From: a virus
Virus record (IMG/VR): IMGVR_UViG_3300048553_000029
Location: 1-40,785 of that record
Strand: one strand, 5' to 3'
DNA: 40,785 nucleotides
This document shows positions 31,003 through 38,516 of the stretch, piece after piece. A program made the translations under genes and the position numbers. The notes beneath the pieces were generated by a model. It searched no databases and was not told the DNA's origin. It saw only the letters and a program-made list of their open reading frames with translations. Each line of letters opens with the position of its first letter. Position 1 is the first letter of the stretch.

Positions 31003-31708
31003 TATTAGAGGCTTCGAAGAACGCAGGCATACGGCTGCGCTGTGTGTCCTTTAGCCCCGGAGCCTTGCCCCGAGCATAAAGACTGTCGGACTGTTTAATC
31101 CAGAAGTCTTTGTTGAGGTATTTGTTCTCGTCCATACCAAGACTATCCATTACCCAAGCGACTGTGGCTCGGCGCAAACGATTGAGGCTTGATGTGGACT
31201 TGAGGCCCAGCTCGGAACATACCATCGTATGGATCGCAACGTGGCACTGTTCGTCTCTTGACACGTCGGCTGCCGTCGAGCGGAGGCCGATGTCTCCGTT
31301 GAATCGGAAGAAGGGGAGGATGACGAAGAAGACACTGCGTTCGAGAATAGCGGCTTTAAGAATAGGATGCTCAGGCGCATCGAGCCATGCTCTCAAAATA
31401 TGTTTGGCTTCGTCTTCATATTTTTCTTCCGCACCATGCGCCTTAATGACATAATTAAGGGCAAGGTCATGGTTCTCTTCATCCTTTTGATTGGACAAAA
31501 GAGCTTCGCGCAACCCTGGAGTGTTTGGCAGTTCGCGGTCTAATCCTTGTTGGAGAAACTCGCGTACGGGAAGTTCGAGGTGGCGGAGTCCGAGTGCTCT
31601 TTTCAGAGCATCTTCAGACCCCTCAACTACCTCCCCCTTCTGAACTGCTAAAGGCGTCCACTTGCGCTTCCGACTAATAACTTGATCGTAGGGTGATAGC
31701 TGTGTCAT
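30980..31708 (-). CDS. nrdB: Ribonucleotide reductase, class I beta-like small subunit (242 aa)
   Basis: A ferritin-like four-helix protein with carboxylate/histidine metal ligands: E77xxH80 (KDEENHD), E123 (ILERSVFF) and E153xxH156 (SRDEQCHVAIH). This is the class I reductase radical-generating subunit pattern, in a shortened protein (E. coli NrdB has 376 residues). The residue four after the first His, where E. coli has radical Tyr122, is Leu84, with a Tyr at 86. The start at 31708 overlaps the alpha stop (ATGA), so the subunits are coupled. Annotators often leave such proteins as hypothetical. Confidence 0.85.
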   Translation of the reverse strand: MTQLSPYDQVISRKRKWTPLAVQKGEVVEGSEDALKRALGLRHLELPVREFLQQGLDRELPNTPGLREALLSNQKDEENHDLALNYVIKAHGAEEKYEDEAKHILRAWLDAPEHPILKAAILERSVFFVILPFFRFNGDIGLRSTAADVSRDEQCHVAIHTMVCSELGLKSTSSLNRLRRATVAWVMDSLGMDENKYLNKDFWIKQSDSLYARGKAPGLKDTQRSRMPAFFEASNNDLPQYG

Positions 31709-33120
31709 TCTCCGCAGGGAATACAAATGTTGTCTTCTTTTAGGTTAGGGGTGGAACTGCTATCTGGATCAAGCTCTTCCTCGAACTTAAACATTTCGTG
31801 GAAGTCATCATCCAATGCGGCAAAGGCATCATCCTTTGCTTGGGTATCAGGTTGCACCTGCAGACTGTAGTAGAGACTGGTCTGTGGCGACCTCAACCAT
31901 TCTTGTAGGAAACGCTCGTCATAGGTACACACATCACTCCAAGAGTTGAAGGAGTACCCGTGGAAAAGGTTTGTCTTAGTCAGCATCGTTACGATGCCAT
32001 CGGCAACTCGCTTGTATGCTTTCCAACCTACCTCTGATGCAATCTCACAGTCGGGTGGATAGTCGAAGCTTTGAGTACCGAACGTGCCGGAGTCACGGTC
32101 AACCTGCCGAGAGATAGGAGGTGCAATCTCAGGGGTGGTGGTGAAGCCACGCAGGTCAACGTTCTGATAGCTGCAGCTGGCTGTCGGTGCAATGGCAAAG
32201 GCACGATCCATGTCCATTGCGCGAGCTTCGATAGCTGCAAGCTCAATGCCTAGCCCAATGTTAGAAGCAAGGCGATAAGCCACAGACTCATTAGGTTGGT
32301 TGTTGTTGTAAGCATCAAGTGCTTCACCAAACTCAGCGTATGTGACTTTGTTTTGTGCCAGGAAATTTGCTAGGCCAAGCATTCCAAGGCCAACCTGACG
32401 GTCAATGGTGGGGCTCAAGTATTCACCACTCTTGTCAACACCAGTGCGACCATGAAGTTCACACAGACTCCGCATCCCATCACGGAAAGCAATGGATACT
32501 TCTTCTGGCTTACAAGCCGCAAGGTTGATGTGCTGCAAGAGGCAGGTGCCACGGCTCTTGAGATACACCTCAAGGCAAACATTGCTACGGATGCGCTCAC
32601 CGTTCTGGTCATACTTGATCTTCGATAGCCAGAGATCACCCTTCTTGATGGCGTCAAGAGTGGCACGGATCAGTTCGGGGTGGGCTTCTTCAAGGAAGTT
32701 AGGGTCTACGTTGAGACACTTCTTCATCCAAGGCAGCTGATCACGGGTAGCTGTGACAAACTCAAGAGCGTCCTTGTGCCAGTAATCGAGGTGAGCCACT
32801 GTCGCGCCGTTCTTGTACACTCCACCGCGCCTTAAGGTCTGGTTAAGAGCTGAGTAGAGGTAGGCGAAAGAGACAGGACCGCTTGCCGTAAGACCCTTTC
32901 CGTTCTCAGCGCCACGGGGACGGAGATCAGAAAGATGAATAGCAACACCAGCTCCGTGGCGTAGCGCGAAAGAGGCAAAGCGCCAAGAGGCTTCGATGCC
33001 TTCGGGTCCCTCCATGCTGTCCGACACGTTAAAGATCGTGCAGCTGACTGGCAAACGGGACTCCGGGTTGTCAATCCAATTTTGAACACGGCCGGTACGA
33101 ACAATTTTTTCAGGTTTCAT
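31705..33120 (-). CDS. nrdA: Ribonucleotide reductase, compact class I alpha-like large subunit (471 aa)
   Basis: Reduces ribonucleotides to deoxyribonucleotides. Active-site elements: the redox Cys pair C27 (PVSCTIFN) and C193 (RGTCLLQHINLA), the radical motif NVCLE (N180, C182, E184), and a substrate loop IAPTASCSYQN. A Tyr-Tyr pair (LYYSLQ, 417-418) and a C-terminal CIPC (466-469) are class I features, used for radical transfer from a beta subunit and for re-reduction. There is no ATP-cone, and the protein is far shorter than the usual 700 or more residues. Cyanopodovirus reductases have been called class II, but the Tyr pair and adjacent beta gene favour class I. Confidence 0.92.
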   Translation of the reverse strand: MKPEKIVRTGRVQNWIDNPESRLPVSCTIFNVSDSMEGPEGIEASWRFASFALRHGAGVAIHLSDLRPRGAENGKGLTASGPVSFAYLYSALNQTLRRGGVYKNGATVAHLDYWHKDALEFVTATRDQLPWMKKCLNVDPNFLEEAHPELIRATLDAIKKGDLWLSKIKYDQNGERIRSNVCLEVYLKSRGTCLLQHINLAACKPEEVSIAFRDGMRSLCELHGRTGVDKSGEYLSPTIDRQVGLGMLGLANFLAQNKVTYAEFGEALDAYNNNQPNESVAYRLASNIGLGIELAAIEARAMDMDRAFAIAPTASCSYQNVDLRGFTTTPEIAPPISRQVDRDSGTFGTQSFDYPPDCEIASEVGWKAYKRVADGIVTMLTKTNLFHGYSFNSWSDVCTYDERFLQEWLRSPQTSLYYSLQVQPDTQAKDDAFAALDDDFHEMFKFEEELDPDSSSTPNLKEDNICIPCGE

Positions 33121-33508
33121 CTGCAACAAGGTCAGTGAGAACAGGTGGTTGATAGTTCTTCCCCTTCAGTATCTTACCATCGTCACGGCGTAGGGGCTTG
33201 CCATCAACGAGTTTGCTCATATTTGATTCATAAACACGGCGCATGGCTGTGTCCAAATCCCAACCGCGAGCAGCGGCATATTGAAAACAGACGAACACCA
33301 AGTCAGCCAGCTCTTTCAGCTGGTGTTCCTTGTTCTCTAAACGAGAGATGTTGTTGTCTGAAAACTCAAGATCAAATGCTTCATCAAATTCGTTGAGCTC
33401 TTCAACGATTAGACGATGCTGCATTTCATGGACGCATTCGTCCTGGGTGTTGACCAGTTGACCCATAGCCACTCGAAATTCGATGGCCTGTTGCATTAGC
33501 GATGTCAT
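33110..33508 (-). CDS. MazG-like all-alpha NTP pyrophosphohydrolase (132 aa)
   Basis: Start at ATG 33508 overlaps the upstream stop (ATGA). Motifs of the all-alpha NTP-PPase superfamily are present: RLIVEELNEFDEAFD (ExxE) and KELADLVFVCFQYAA (ExxD), then the C-terminal block SKLVDGKPLRRDDGKILKG seen in phosphoribosyl-ATP-pyrophosphatase-like phage proteins. Such enzymes hydrolyse nucleoside triphosphates and in cyanophages are proposed to adjust nucleotide pools or alarmone signals; the substrate here is unknown. It overlaps the reductase alpha start by 11 bases. Confidence 0.85.
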   Translation of the reverse strand: MTSLMQQAIEFRVAMGQLVNTQDECVHEMQHRLIVEELNEFDEAFDLEFSDNNISRLENKEHQLKELADLVFVCFQYAAARGWDLDTAMRRVYESNMSKLVDGKPLRRDDGKILKGKNYQPPVLTDLVADET

Positions 33509-33909
33509 TGTTGGTGCAGTTGCTGGAGCTTGCGGTTGACATAAGCATGGACCTTTAGCCAATCATCGAGTTCAGATTCCCCCGACTTGTGGCCAGCACG
33601 ACAAATGTATTTTACACAGTTGCCTGCCAAATAGTCAAGCTCTTGATCGACAATGAAATCCCAGATCTCAATCGTCCCCCTCTTGTAGTGGGCCGGATTG
33701 CTTTTGGAAGTTTCCTTTGAAGAGCTCTCGGTAGGCTGGGTTTCTTCTGATGGCGAAGAGTTCTGCTTCCCGTAGAACACGTCCCAGGGGTCCTGGCTTT
33801 CTTGATAGTAGGTCAAAGTAGATTCGTAATCGAAAAAGGATTCTATGTCTTCGTAGTTCAACTTGGACAAGAAGTTCCTGGAGGGCGACTTGAGCATAGA
33901 AGAACACAC
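33505..33909 (-). CDS. DUF3310-domain protein (134 aa)
   Basis: The C-terminal 60 residues (KRGTIEIWDFIVDQELDYLA, then GNCVKYICRAGHKSGESELD and a DWLKVHAYVNRKL helix) match the DUF3310 domain also found in T7 gp1.7, a nucleotide kinase. The N-terminal 70 residues are acidic and Ser-rich and probably disordered. The first codon is GTG; ATG 33897 (130 aa) is an alternative. It lies in the nucleotide cluster, coupled to the MazG-like gene by ATGA. A nucleotide-metabolism role is inferred. Confidence 0.8.
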   Translation of the reverse strand: MCSSMLKSPSRNFLSKLNYEDIESFFDYESTLTYYQESQDPWDVFYGKQNSSPSEETQPTESSSKETSKSNPAHYKRGTIEIWDFIVDQELDYLAGNCVKYICRAGHKSGESELDDWLKVHAYVNRKLQQLHQQ

Positions 33910-33982
33910 GAGGATCTACAACGTAGATAAAGAAGGCAATACCTATGCAGCTCCAAACTCCTATGGCGGTGTAGTTGGCCAT
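33668..33982 (-). CDS. Possible overlapping membrane protein (104 aa), uncertain
   Basis: A frame starting inside the end of nblA begins MANYTAIGVWSCIGIAFFIY, with one strong transmembrane segment, and continues through the start of the DUF3310 gene in another frame. About 50 bases (33910-33960) belong to it alone. After residue 45 the composition becomes Arg/Leu-rich, as expected for a shadow of the other frame. The gap between nblA and the DUF3310 gene makes a short membrane protein possible, but there is no ribosome site and the C-terminal part is doubtful. Confidence 0.3.
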   Translation of the reverse strand: MANYTAIGVWSCIGIAFFIYVVDPRVFFYAQVALQELLVQVELRRHRILFRLRIYFDLLSRKPGPLGRVLREAELFAIRRNPAYRELFKGNFQKQSGPLQEGDD

Positions 33983-34158
33983 TGTTTTATCAGGTTAGAA
34001 AGATTATTAGACAGAATAAAATTCTGCTTTTGCAACTGCATGTATAGATCAAGCAGATCTTGCTTGTCTATTTGTGTTGCGAGATCTTCTATCCTTCGGA
34101 GTTTGAACTGTTGCTCCAGGGTCAGCTCGACAACTGGGGGTGGAGGGAAGGGTTCCAT
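33961..34158 (-). CDS. nblA: NblA-like phycobilisome degradation protein (65 aa)
   Basis: NblA is a small two-helix adaptor that binds phycobiliproteins and hands them to the Clp protease during bleaching. This 65-aa protein has the family signature ELTLEQQFKL (residues 11-20), then IDKQDLLDLYMQLQKQNFIL and a final NLIKQW, which line up with cyanobacterial NblA ('LSxEQQFxL', 'xRxxxxELxxExxRQ', 'xxLIxQ'). Length and spacing fit. The N-terminus has four consecutive prolines. It overlaps the exonuclease end by 37 bases and precedes nucleotide genes. Phage-coded nblA is known from Microcystis phages and reported from marine cyanophage sequence. Confidence 0.85.
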   Translation of the reverse strand: MEPFPPPPVVELTLEQQFKLRRIEDLATQIDKQDLLDLYMQLQKQNFILSNNLSNLIKQWPTTPP

Positions 34159-34886
34159 AGGATAGGTTCTTTGGTTGTTGAGTTGTACTCGCCTGGTCGC
34201 AGAATCCTTGCCAGCCTTGCGTTACGCAAAGCATCATCGATAGTCAACCCCGCCTTTTCATAAGACGTTACGATTGCTTCCCACGGATCTTCTGCCTTAG
34301 CCAAGATTTTTTCTGCGCCCTTGCTACCAACGCCAGGTACGCCTTTGTATCCATCGACTGGATCACCGGTAAGGCATTGAGTCCAGAACCAGTAATCAGC
34401 CTCTTCAGTAGTGACCTGTAATAATTCGTTGCCATTGAATAAGTTGCAAGATATTTGCTTCAGGTCTTTGTCAGGAGATACAAGGATAAAATCGCTAGGA
34501 TCACAATGGCATTCCAGACCCAATGCGTCATCAGCTTCGAGGTTTTCATAACGAATAGTTTTGTAATTGGCATTGCACCATTCCAAAAGCCGCTTGTAAC
34601 CTACTGGTTTTCGCTTGGTGCGCTTGCCTTTGTATTCAGGGTCGATGGTCTTTCTGAAGTTCTTACTGCTAGAGAAGAACAACAGCACACGTTCTGTGTT
34701 AAATCTTTTCTTGAGACAATCAATGTCATAGTTAAATGATCTGATCACCTCTTTGAAATTAGAAGCGATGGTTACAAGATCATCGCCCCAATCTAGTTCT
34801 GTCTCGTTTACCTGGCAACTACGGTAAGCATAGAAGTCTGCGTCAATCCGCAGCTCCGGCTCAGTGACAGTCGGCCCAGGTCGCAC
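34122..34886 (-). CDS. 5'-3' exonuclease, T7 gp6-like (254 aa)
   Basis: A FEN-family nuclease that removes RNA primers and degrades DNA. Landmarks: LRIDADFYAYRSCQ (first metal Asp), FRKTIDPEYKGKRTKRKPVG, RYENLEADDALG, FILVSPDKDLKQI and GDPVDGYKGVPGVGSKGAEK, the helix-hairpin region, ending ILRPGEYNSTTKEPILWNP as in T7 gp6. No ATG lies close before the domain. GTG 34886, with GGAAG nine bases upstream, is preferred. ATG 34976 would add a Ser/Lys/Arg-rich tail that looks like a shadow of the polymerase C-terminus. Confidence 0.88.
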   Translation of the reverse strand: MRPGPTVTEPELRIDADFYAYRSCQVNETELDWGDDLVTIASNFKEVIRSFNYDIDCLKKRFNTERVLLFFSSSKNFRKTIDPEYKGKRTKRKPVGYKRLLEWCNANYKTIRYENLEADDALGLECHCDPSDFILVSPDKDLKQISCNLFNGNELLQVTTEEADYWFWTQCLTGDPVDGYKGVPGVGSKGAEKILAKAEDPWEAIVTSYEKAGLTIDDALRNARLARILRPGEYNSTTKEPILWNPSLHPQLSS

Positions 34887-36642
34887 CGTCTTTTGCTTCC
34901 GCTGCGAGCGGGACTTTGAGCCCGAGTTGCTCGCCCGCTTGGACGATTGACCATTCGAGTTGGAACTTGGCATCATTCAGAATGTGTGGTGCTACGGATA
35001 GCTGGATTTCGTCGTGGATCCATCCAAGCCATTGGAAGTCGTCGCCCCATTTATACCCCAGTTCAATGAACTGTGCAAAGGCGATGTTGTTCCACAGCTT
35101 ACAGCAGATGGCTCCAGCACTTTGGAGTAAGTAGTTGGTAGCTGCGTGTCGCTTTCCTTGTAAACGTATTGGTCTGCCATCGAGAGCGACCAACACGTCA
35201 GAATCAGCCCGACGGTTGATATGCGCGAGAAGTGGTTCCAACCCAGGAATAGCCGCCAAAAATTTTTCCCGGATTTCTTTGCCGAGTTTTCTGGCATGGA
35301 CATCATCTAAGGTGTTGTCAAGGGACAGGGCTAACTTTTTATCGGAAGCCCCGTAGATAAACCCATAAGTAAGGGTCTTCACTTCTTTCCTTGTACAACC
35401 CACACGGTCTGCATTCTGTTGATGGATGTCTCCGTTGATTACAACGTCAGCGAAAGCACCATTATCGAAATAAGACAAATAATGCCCAAGCATCCTAAGC
35501 TCCAAGCCGGAAGCATCTGCACCCAACTGGATCCGATCATGACCAGGATTAAATAGTTCGCGGCAACGAGGATCCGAACTCGTCTGGCCCAGATTTGGTC
35601 GGCTGTGCGCGTTTCTCCCTGTGTTCGTAGCCAGTTGGCAGGTGTGGTGAATCCTTCCCTCCTTGGTGACCATCTTGAGCCAGGCGTTTGTGCCGTCGCT
35701 GAGTTGTCCAAGGGCTTTCTGAAGTTCCAGAATCCGTGCGAAGGTTCTAGCTTCTTCAGTGTCGATGGCTTTAAGTACTCCTTCATCGATCTTCGGGTTC
35801 CCGGTATCTGTGAACTGTTCTGGTTTCCAACCACGCCAGGTAGCAAAAGCAAAAGCAATGTGCTGCCTGCTGGTGGGGTTGAACTCCTTCAGCTTAGTAA
35901 ATTCAGCACCCTCAATGTAGCCCTTTGTCTTGTTGTTGCGCTTGGGGGTCATACTCCCACCGTCCACATACGGGAACGTCTCTCGCATGTGGTCAGCAAG
36001 TTGATCCATCTCTGTTCGGAGAGTGGATTCAAGCTTCTGTGCTTTCTCAACATTAAAGGGCCAGCCAGACCACTCTTGTAGAGACATGATTTTTGCAGTC
36101 TCATGCTCGATGTGGATGGCGCAGTCGTACAGGCGGATCTCCTTGTAGAAGGTCTGCAGCAGCGACTCACAAACATGCACGTCCTGTTCGCAATAGTCTT
36201 CCATCTCAACGGACCACTCAGACCAATCGGTTGACTTACCGAACTGTCCCTTGTAGTTGCCGAGACGATAGCCCCATGCTTCTAGACTGTGCCTGCCATA
36301 CAGTTGACCAGCCATGCCAGGTGGCCGCTTCCTGATGTCCTCTGAGAGGATATTGGTGCGGAACATCCGTGACAGGATGAGGGTGTCAAATGTCTTTCCT
36401 GAGTACTCAAAGAAAGGAAACAAGTGCTTGATCACTGGGAGGTCAAACCCCAGGATGTTGTGGCCAACCAACACATCAGCCTCAGCCAATAGGTTGATGC
36501 CTGTGGTGATTGATTCTGTGTTACCAACGTCGTTGTACCTGTTCACCTGGCCGGTTTCGAGGTCCTTGGTAACAATGCAGTGGATACAGCTCAAGCCTTT
36601 ACGCGGAAGGCCGTCTGTTTCAATGTCGAACAGTAGCTTCAT
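34861..36642 (-). CDS. Family A DNA polymerase, T7 gp5-like (593 aa)
   Basis: The replicative polymerase with proofreading. Exonuclease motifs: FDIETDGL (D6, E8), LVGHNILGFDLPVI and YCEQDVHVCES. Polymerase motifs: A, LGADASGLELRMLGHY; B, RKEVKTLTYGFIYGAS; C, WLGWIHDEIQLSV. It is about 110 residues shorter than T7 gp5. Between FPYVDGG and FNPTSRQ only some 30 residues occur where T7 has the thioredoxin-binding loop. The start overlaps the zinc-ribbon stop (ATGA). Confidence 0.96.
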   Translation of the reverse strand: MKLLFDIETDGLPRKGLSCIHCIVTKDLETGQVNRYNDVGNTESITTGINLLAEADVLVGHNILGFDLPVIKHLFPFFEYSGKTFDTLILSRMFRTNILSEDIRKRPPGMAGQLYGRHSLEAWGYRLGNYKGQFGKSTDWSEWSVEMEDYCEQDVHVCESLLQTFYKEIRLYDCAIHIEHETAKIMSLQEWSGWPFNVEKAQKLESTLRTEMDQLADHMRETFPYVDGGSMTPKRNNKTKGYIEGAEFTKLKEFNPTSRQHIAFAFATWRGWKPEQFTDTGNPKIDEGVLKAIDTEEARTFARILELQKALGQLSDGTNAWLKMVTKEGRIHHTCQLATNTGRNAHSRPNLGQTSSDPRCRELFNPGHDRIQLGADASGLELRMLGHYLSYFDNGAFADVVINGDIHQQNADRVGCTRKEVKTLTYGFIYGASDKKLALSLDNTLDDVHARKLGKEIREKFLAAIPGLEPLLAHINRRADSDVLVALDGRPIRLQGKRHAATNYLLQSAGAICCKLWNNIAFAQFIELGYKWGDDFQWLGWIHDEIQLSVAPHILNDAKFQLEWSIVQAGEQLGLKVPLAAEAKDGATWADCH

Positions 36643-36827
36643 AGTGACCAGTTGCCAGGTTCTTCACGATCAAGCTTGGCTTGCGTAACGAAGTCAGGCT
36701 TGCCACATTCTGTGCAGAAGTATCCATCAGGATCCATCTCAGAATAAAAGAATGTGGTGGATCCACAGGAACAAAAGCCTCTCTGTTCATCTATGTCAAA
36801 AGGGAAGTCCTCGGTCATCGGTGTCAT
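36639..36827 (-). CDS. Small zinc-ribbon protein (62 aa)
   Basis: Two Cys pairs, CSC (residues 19-21) and FCTECGKP, hold a probable zinc ribbon, flanked by an acidic N-terminus (TEDFPFDIDEQ) and a C-terminal EEPGNWSL. The start overlaps the primase-helicase end by 32 bases (ATG 36827, or 36818 in the same frame), and the stop overlaps the polymerase ATG. Zinc ribbons in this place may bind nucleic acid or a replication protein. The first pair has only one residue between cysteines, a slight departure from the usual CxxC. Confidence 0.75.
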   Translation of the reverse strand: MTPMTEDFPFDIDEQRGFCSCGSTTFFYSEMDPDGYFCTECGKPDFVTQAKLDREEPGNWSL

Positions 36828-38412
36828 CAGCGGGTGTGTTGAACTCTGCTGTCAAATCTTCGACCATTCTACCTGTGTTTTCTTGGTATGACACCACCGT
36901 AGCCTTGCCACATTTGCCATTGAAACGATTTTTTAAGCATCGAACAACGGTTGCAGTTTGACCAGAGGATACGGAGCGTTCGAGCGAAAGTACAAGGTCA
37001 CTGAGTTGCACAATGCTGTGACTTCCCCTGAGTTGTCCCAGGCTTACAGCAAGGCCATCCTCGTGTCCTTTGTCGCCCTGTGGCCTACGCAGGTGGCTGA
37101 TAAGAATCATGCCAACACTGGTCTCTTCCACAAAACTCCGTAGCTTTGTCATGGTGACATCGATAAGCTTGCGCTCATCATGACTGTCATTGCCTGACAT
37201 CAAGATAGAAAGGTGATCAAGGATTATCCATCGAACCCCTTTCGCCTGTACTGCGAACCGACAATCGCTGAGGATTGCATCTGGATCAACCGATCCAAAA
37301 CCGTCACGAAGAAATACCTGGCCCGTACCAATGGATTGATCGAACGCTTGCTTGAAATCTTCGTCAGGTAGTTCATTGTTCAGATGAAGTGGGCGGTTGG
37401 CCTTAATCGACATCAGCCGGAGGGCTGTGCGTTGTAGACCTTCCTCCATGGCAATGTAGAGAACCTTGAACCCTTGGTCAACCAGACTCTGAGCAACTTC
37501 ACCACATACGGTGCTTTTGCCCACGCCTGAGCCTGCGGTGAGGGTCACCAGCTCAGACAGCCTCAGACCACCAACCATGTTGTTCAGCCCAACGTAGGGC
37601 CAGTCAGCGTCTTTGCCGTGGAGAGGCTTACGAACCAGATCAAACAGGTCGCTCGCATCAACAACGGTCTTTGGCGAGTATGGCTTCTTTTGCCAGAATG
37701 CCTGGCGGATGGCTTCTGCATCCTTGGCCACTATGGCCTCGTTGGCATCCTTGTACTCAGACAGCCGGGCAATGAATACCTTGGCGTGGTTGAACAGCTG
37801 AGCACATTCCTGTGCTGCAAGCTGGCCAGCATCGTCTGAGTCGAACAGCAGAACAATTTCGTCGTATCTATCAACGAACTTGTATTGGTGCTGGAGGCTA
37901 CGCTTGGCCGACTTTGCTCCGTTGTCAAGGCTGACGACGGGCCAGTTGGGCCGAGCTTGCCAGACACTCATGGCGTCTAGCTCACCTTCAGTAATTACAA
38001 GGGTCTTGTTGTTACCCTTGGCGCCACCAAACAGCTGTTGTCCAAACAGTTGGTGGTCTTCATTCTTGCCGGACCAGGAAAACTCCTTGTCAACATTGCG
38101 AGCCTTGAAGGCTACAAGCTGGCCCCCACTGTTGTAGTAGGGAAAGCGCAGAGTTTTGGTGTAAGCATCATAGCGGACATTGAACTTTTTACAAGTGTCC
38201 TCTAGGATTGCTCTTCCTTTGAGGGGTATGATGTCCCCGGTGAAGTCCATGGTGCGTTGCGGCTTGTGAAAAGAAACTGAACCATCGCCATGCTCATAAT
38301 GGCCACAAGAGAAGCAGTGAGCATGATTGTCGCTATAGCGAGCAAGGGCATCACTACTTCCACAGGCAGAGCATGGCTCATGGCGTACAAACTCACTGTC
38401 GGAGTCAATCAT
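36796..38412 (-). CDS. Primase-helicase, T7 gp4-like (538 aa)
   Basis: It primes lagging strands and unwinds the fork. An N-terminal zinc finger (C14, C17, C33, C36), TOPRIM residues in LVITEGELDAMSVW and VLLFDSDDAGQLAA, and a RecA-type hexameric helicase with Walker A LTAGSGVGKSTVCGE, Walker B RWIILDHLSIL, MILISHLRR and QLRGSHSIVQLSDLVLSLER. The C-terminus (ADDTDDRGLPF) is acidic and ends in Phe, like T7 gp4, whose tail contacts gp5. The start overlaps the 35-aa peptide stop (ATGA). Confidence 0.96.
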   Translation of the reverse strand: MIDSDSEFVRHEPCSACGSSDALARYSDNHAHCFSCGHYEHGDGSVSFHKPQRTMDFTGDIIPLKGRAILEDTCKKFNVRYDAYTKTLRFPYYNSGGQLVAFKARNVDKEFSWSGKNEDHQLFGQQLFGGAKGNNKTLVITEGELDAMSVWQARPNWPVVSLDNGAKSAKRSLQHQYKFVDRYDEIVLLFDSDDAGQLAAQECAQLFNHAKVFIARLSEYKDANEAIVAKDAEAIRQAFWQKKPYSPKTVVDASDLFDLVRKPLHGKDADWPYVGLNNMVGGLRLSELVTLTAGSGVGKSTVCGEVAQSLVDQGFKVLYIAMEEGLQRTALRLMSIKANRPLHLNNELPDEDFKQAFDQSIGTGQVFLRDGFGSVDPDAILSDCRFAVQAKGVRWIILDHLSILMSGNDSHDERKLIDVTMTKLRSFVEETSVGMILISHLRRPQGDKGHEDGLAVSLGQLRGSHSIVQLSDLVLSLERSVSSGQTATVVRCLKNRFNGKCGKATVVSYQENTGRMVEDLTAEFNTPADDTDDRGLPF

Positions 38413-38516
38413 CGGCGACCCTGGCCACGGTAGGCTTTACCGTTTTTCTTGGGTCGCTTGCTCTTTTTCTTTTTACCAATGAACACCTTACCAGCAAGTG
38501 ATTTGGTGATTTTCAT
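38409..38516 (-). CDS. Basic micropeptide between endonuclease I and primase (35 aa)
   Basis: The minus strand from ATG 38516 encodes MKITKSLAGKVFIGKKKKSK and a further RPKKNGKAYRGQGRR. By hand count 15 of 35 residues are Lys or Arg and none is acidic. Both ends overlap neighbours by ATGA, exactly filling the gap of about 100 bases, so translation is probably coupled to the endonuclease and the primase-helicase. T7 has its amidase (gp3.5) here. Nucleic-acid binding is inferred from charge only. Confidence 0.65.
   Translation of the reverse strand: MKITKSLAGKVFIGKKKKSKRPKKNGKAYRGQGRR

Noticed and set aside
34887-34976. Ser/Lys/Arg-rich N-terminal extension of the exonuclease
   Set aside because: It overlaps the conserved polymerase C-terminus in another frame and has no counterpart in T7 gp6.
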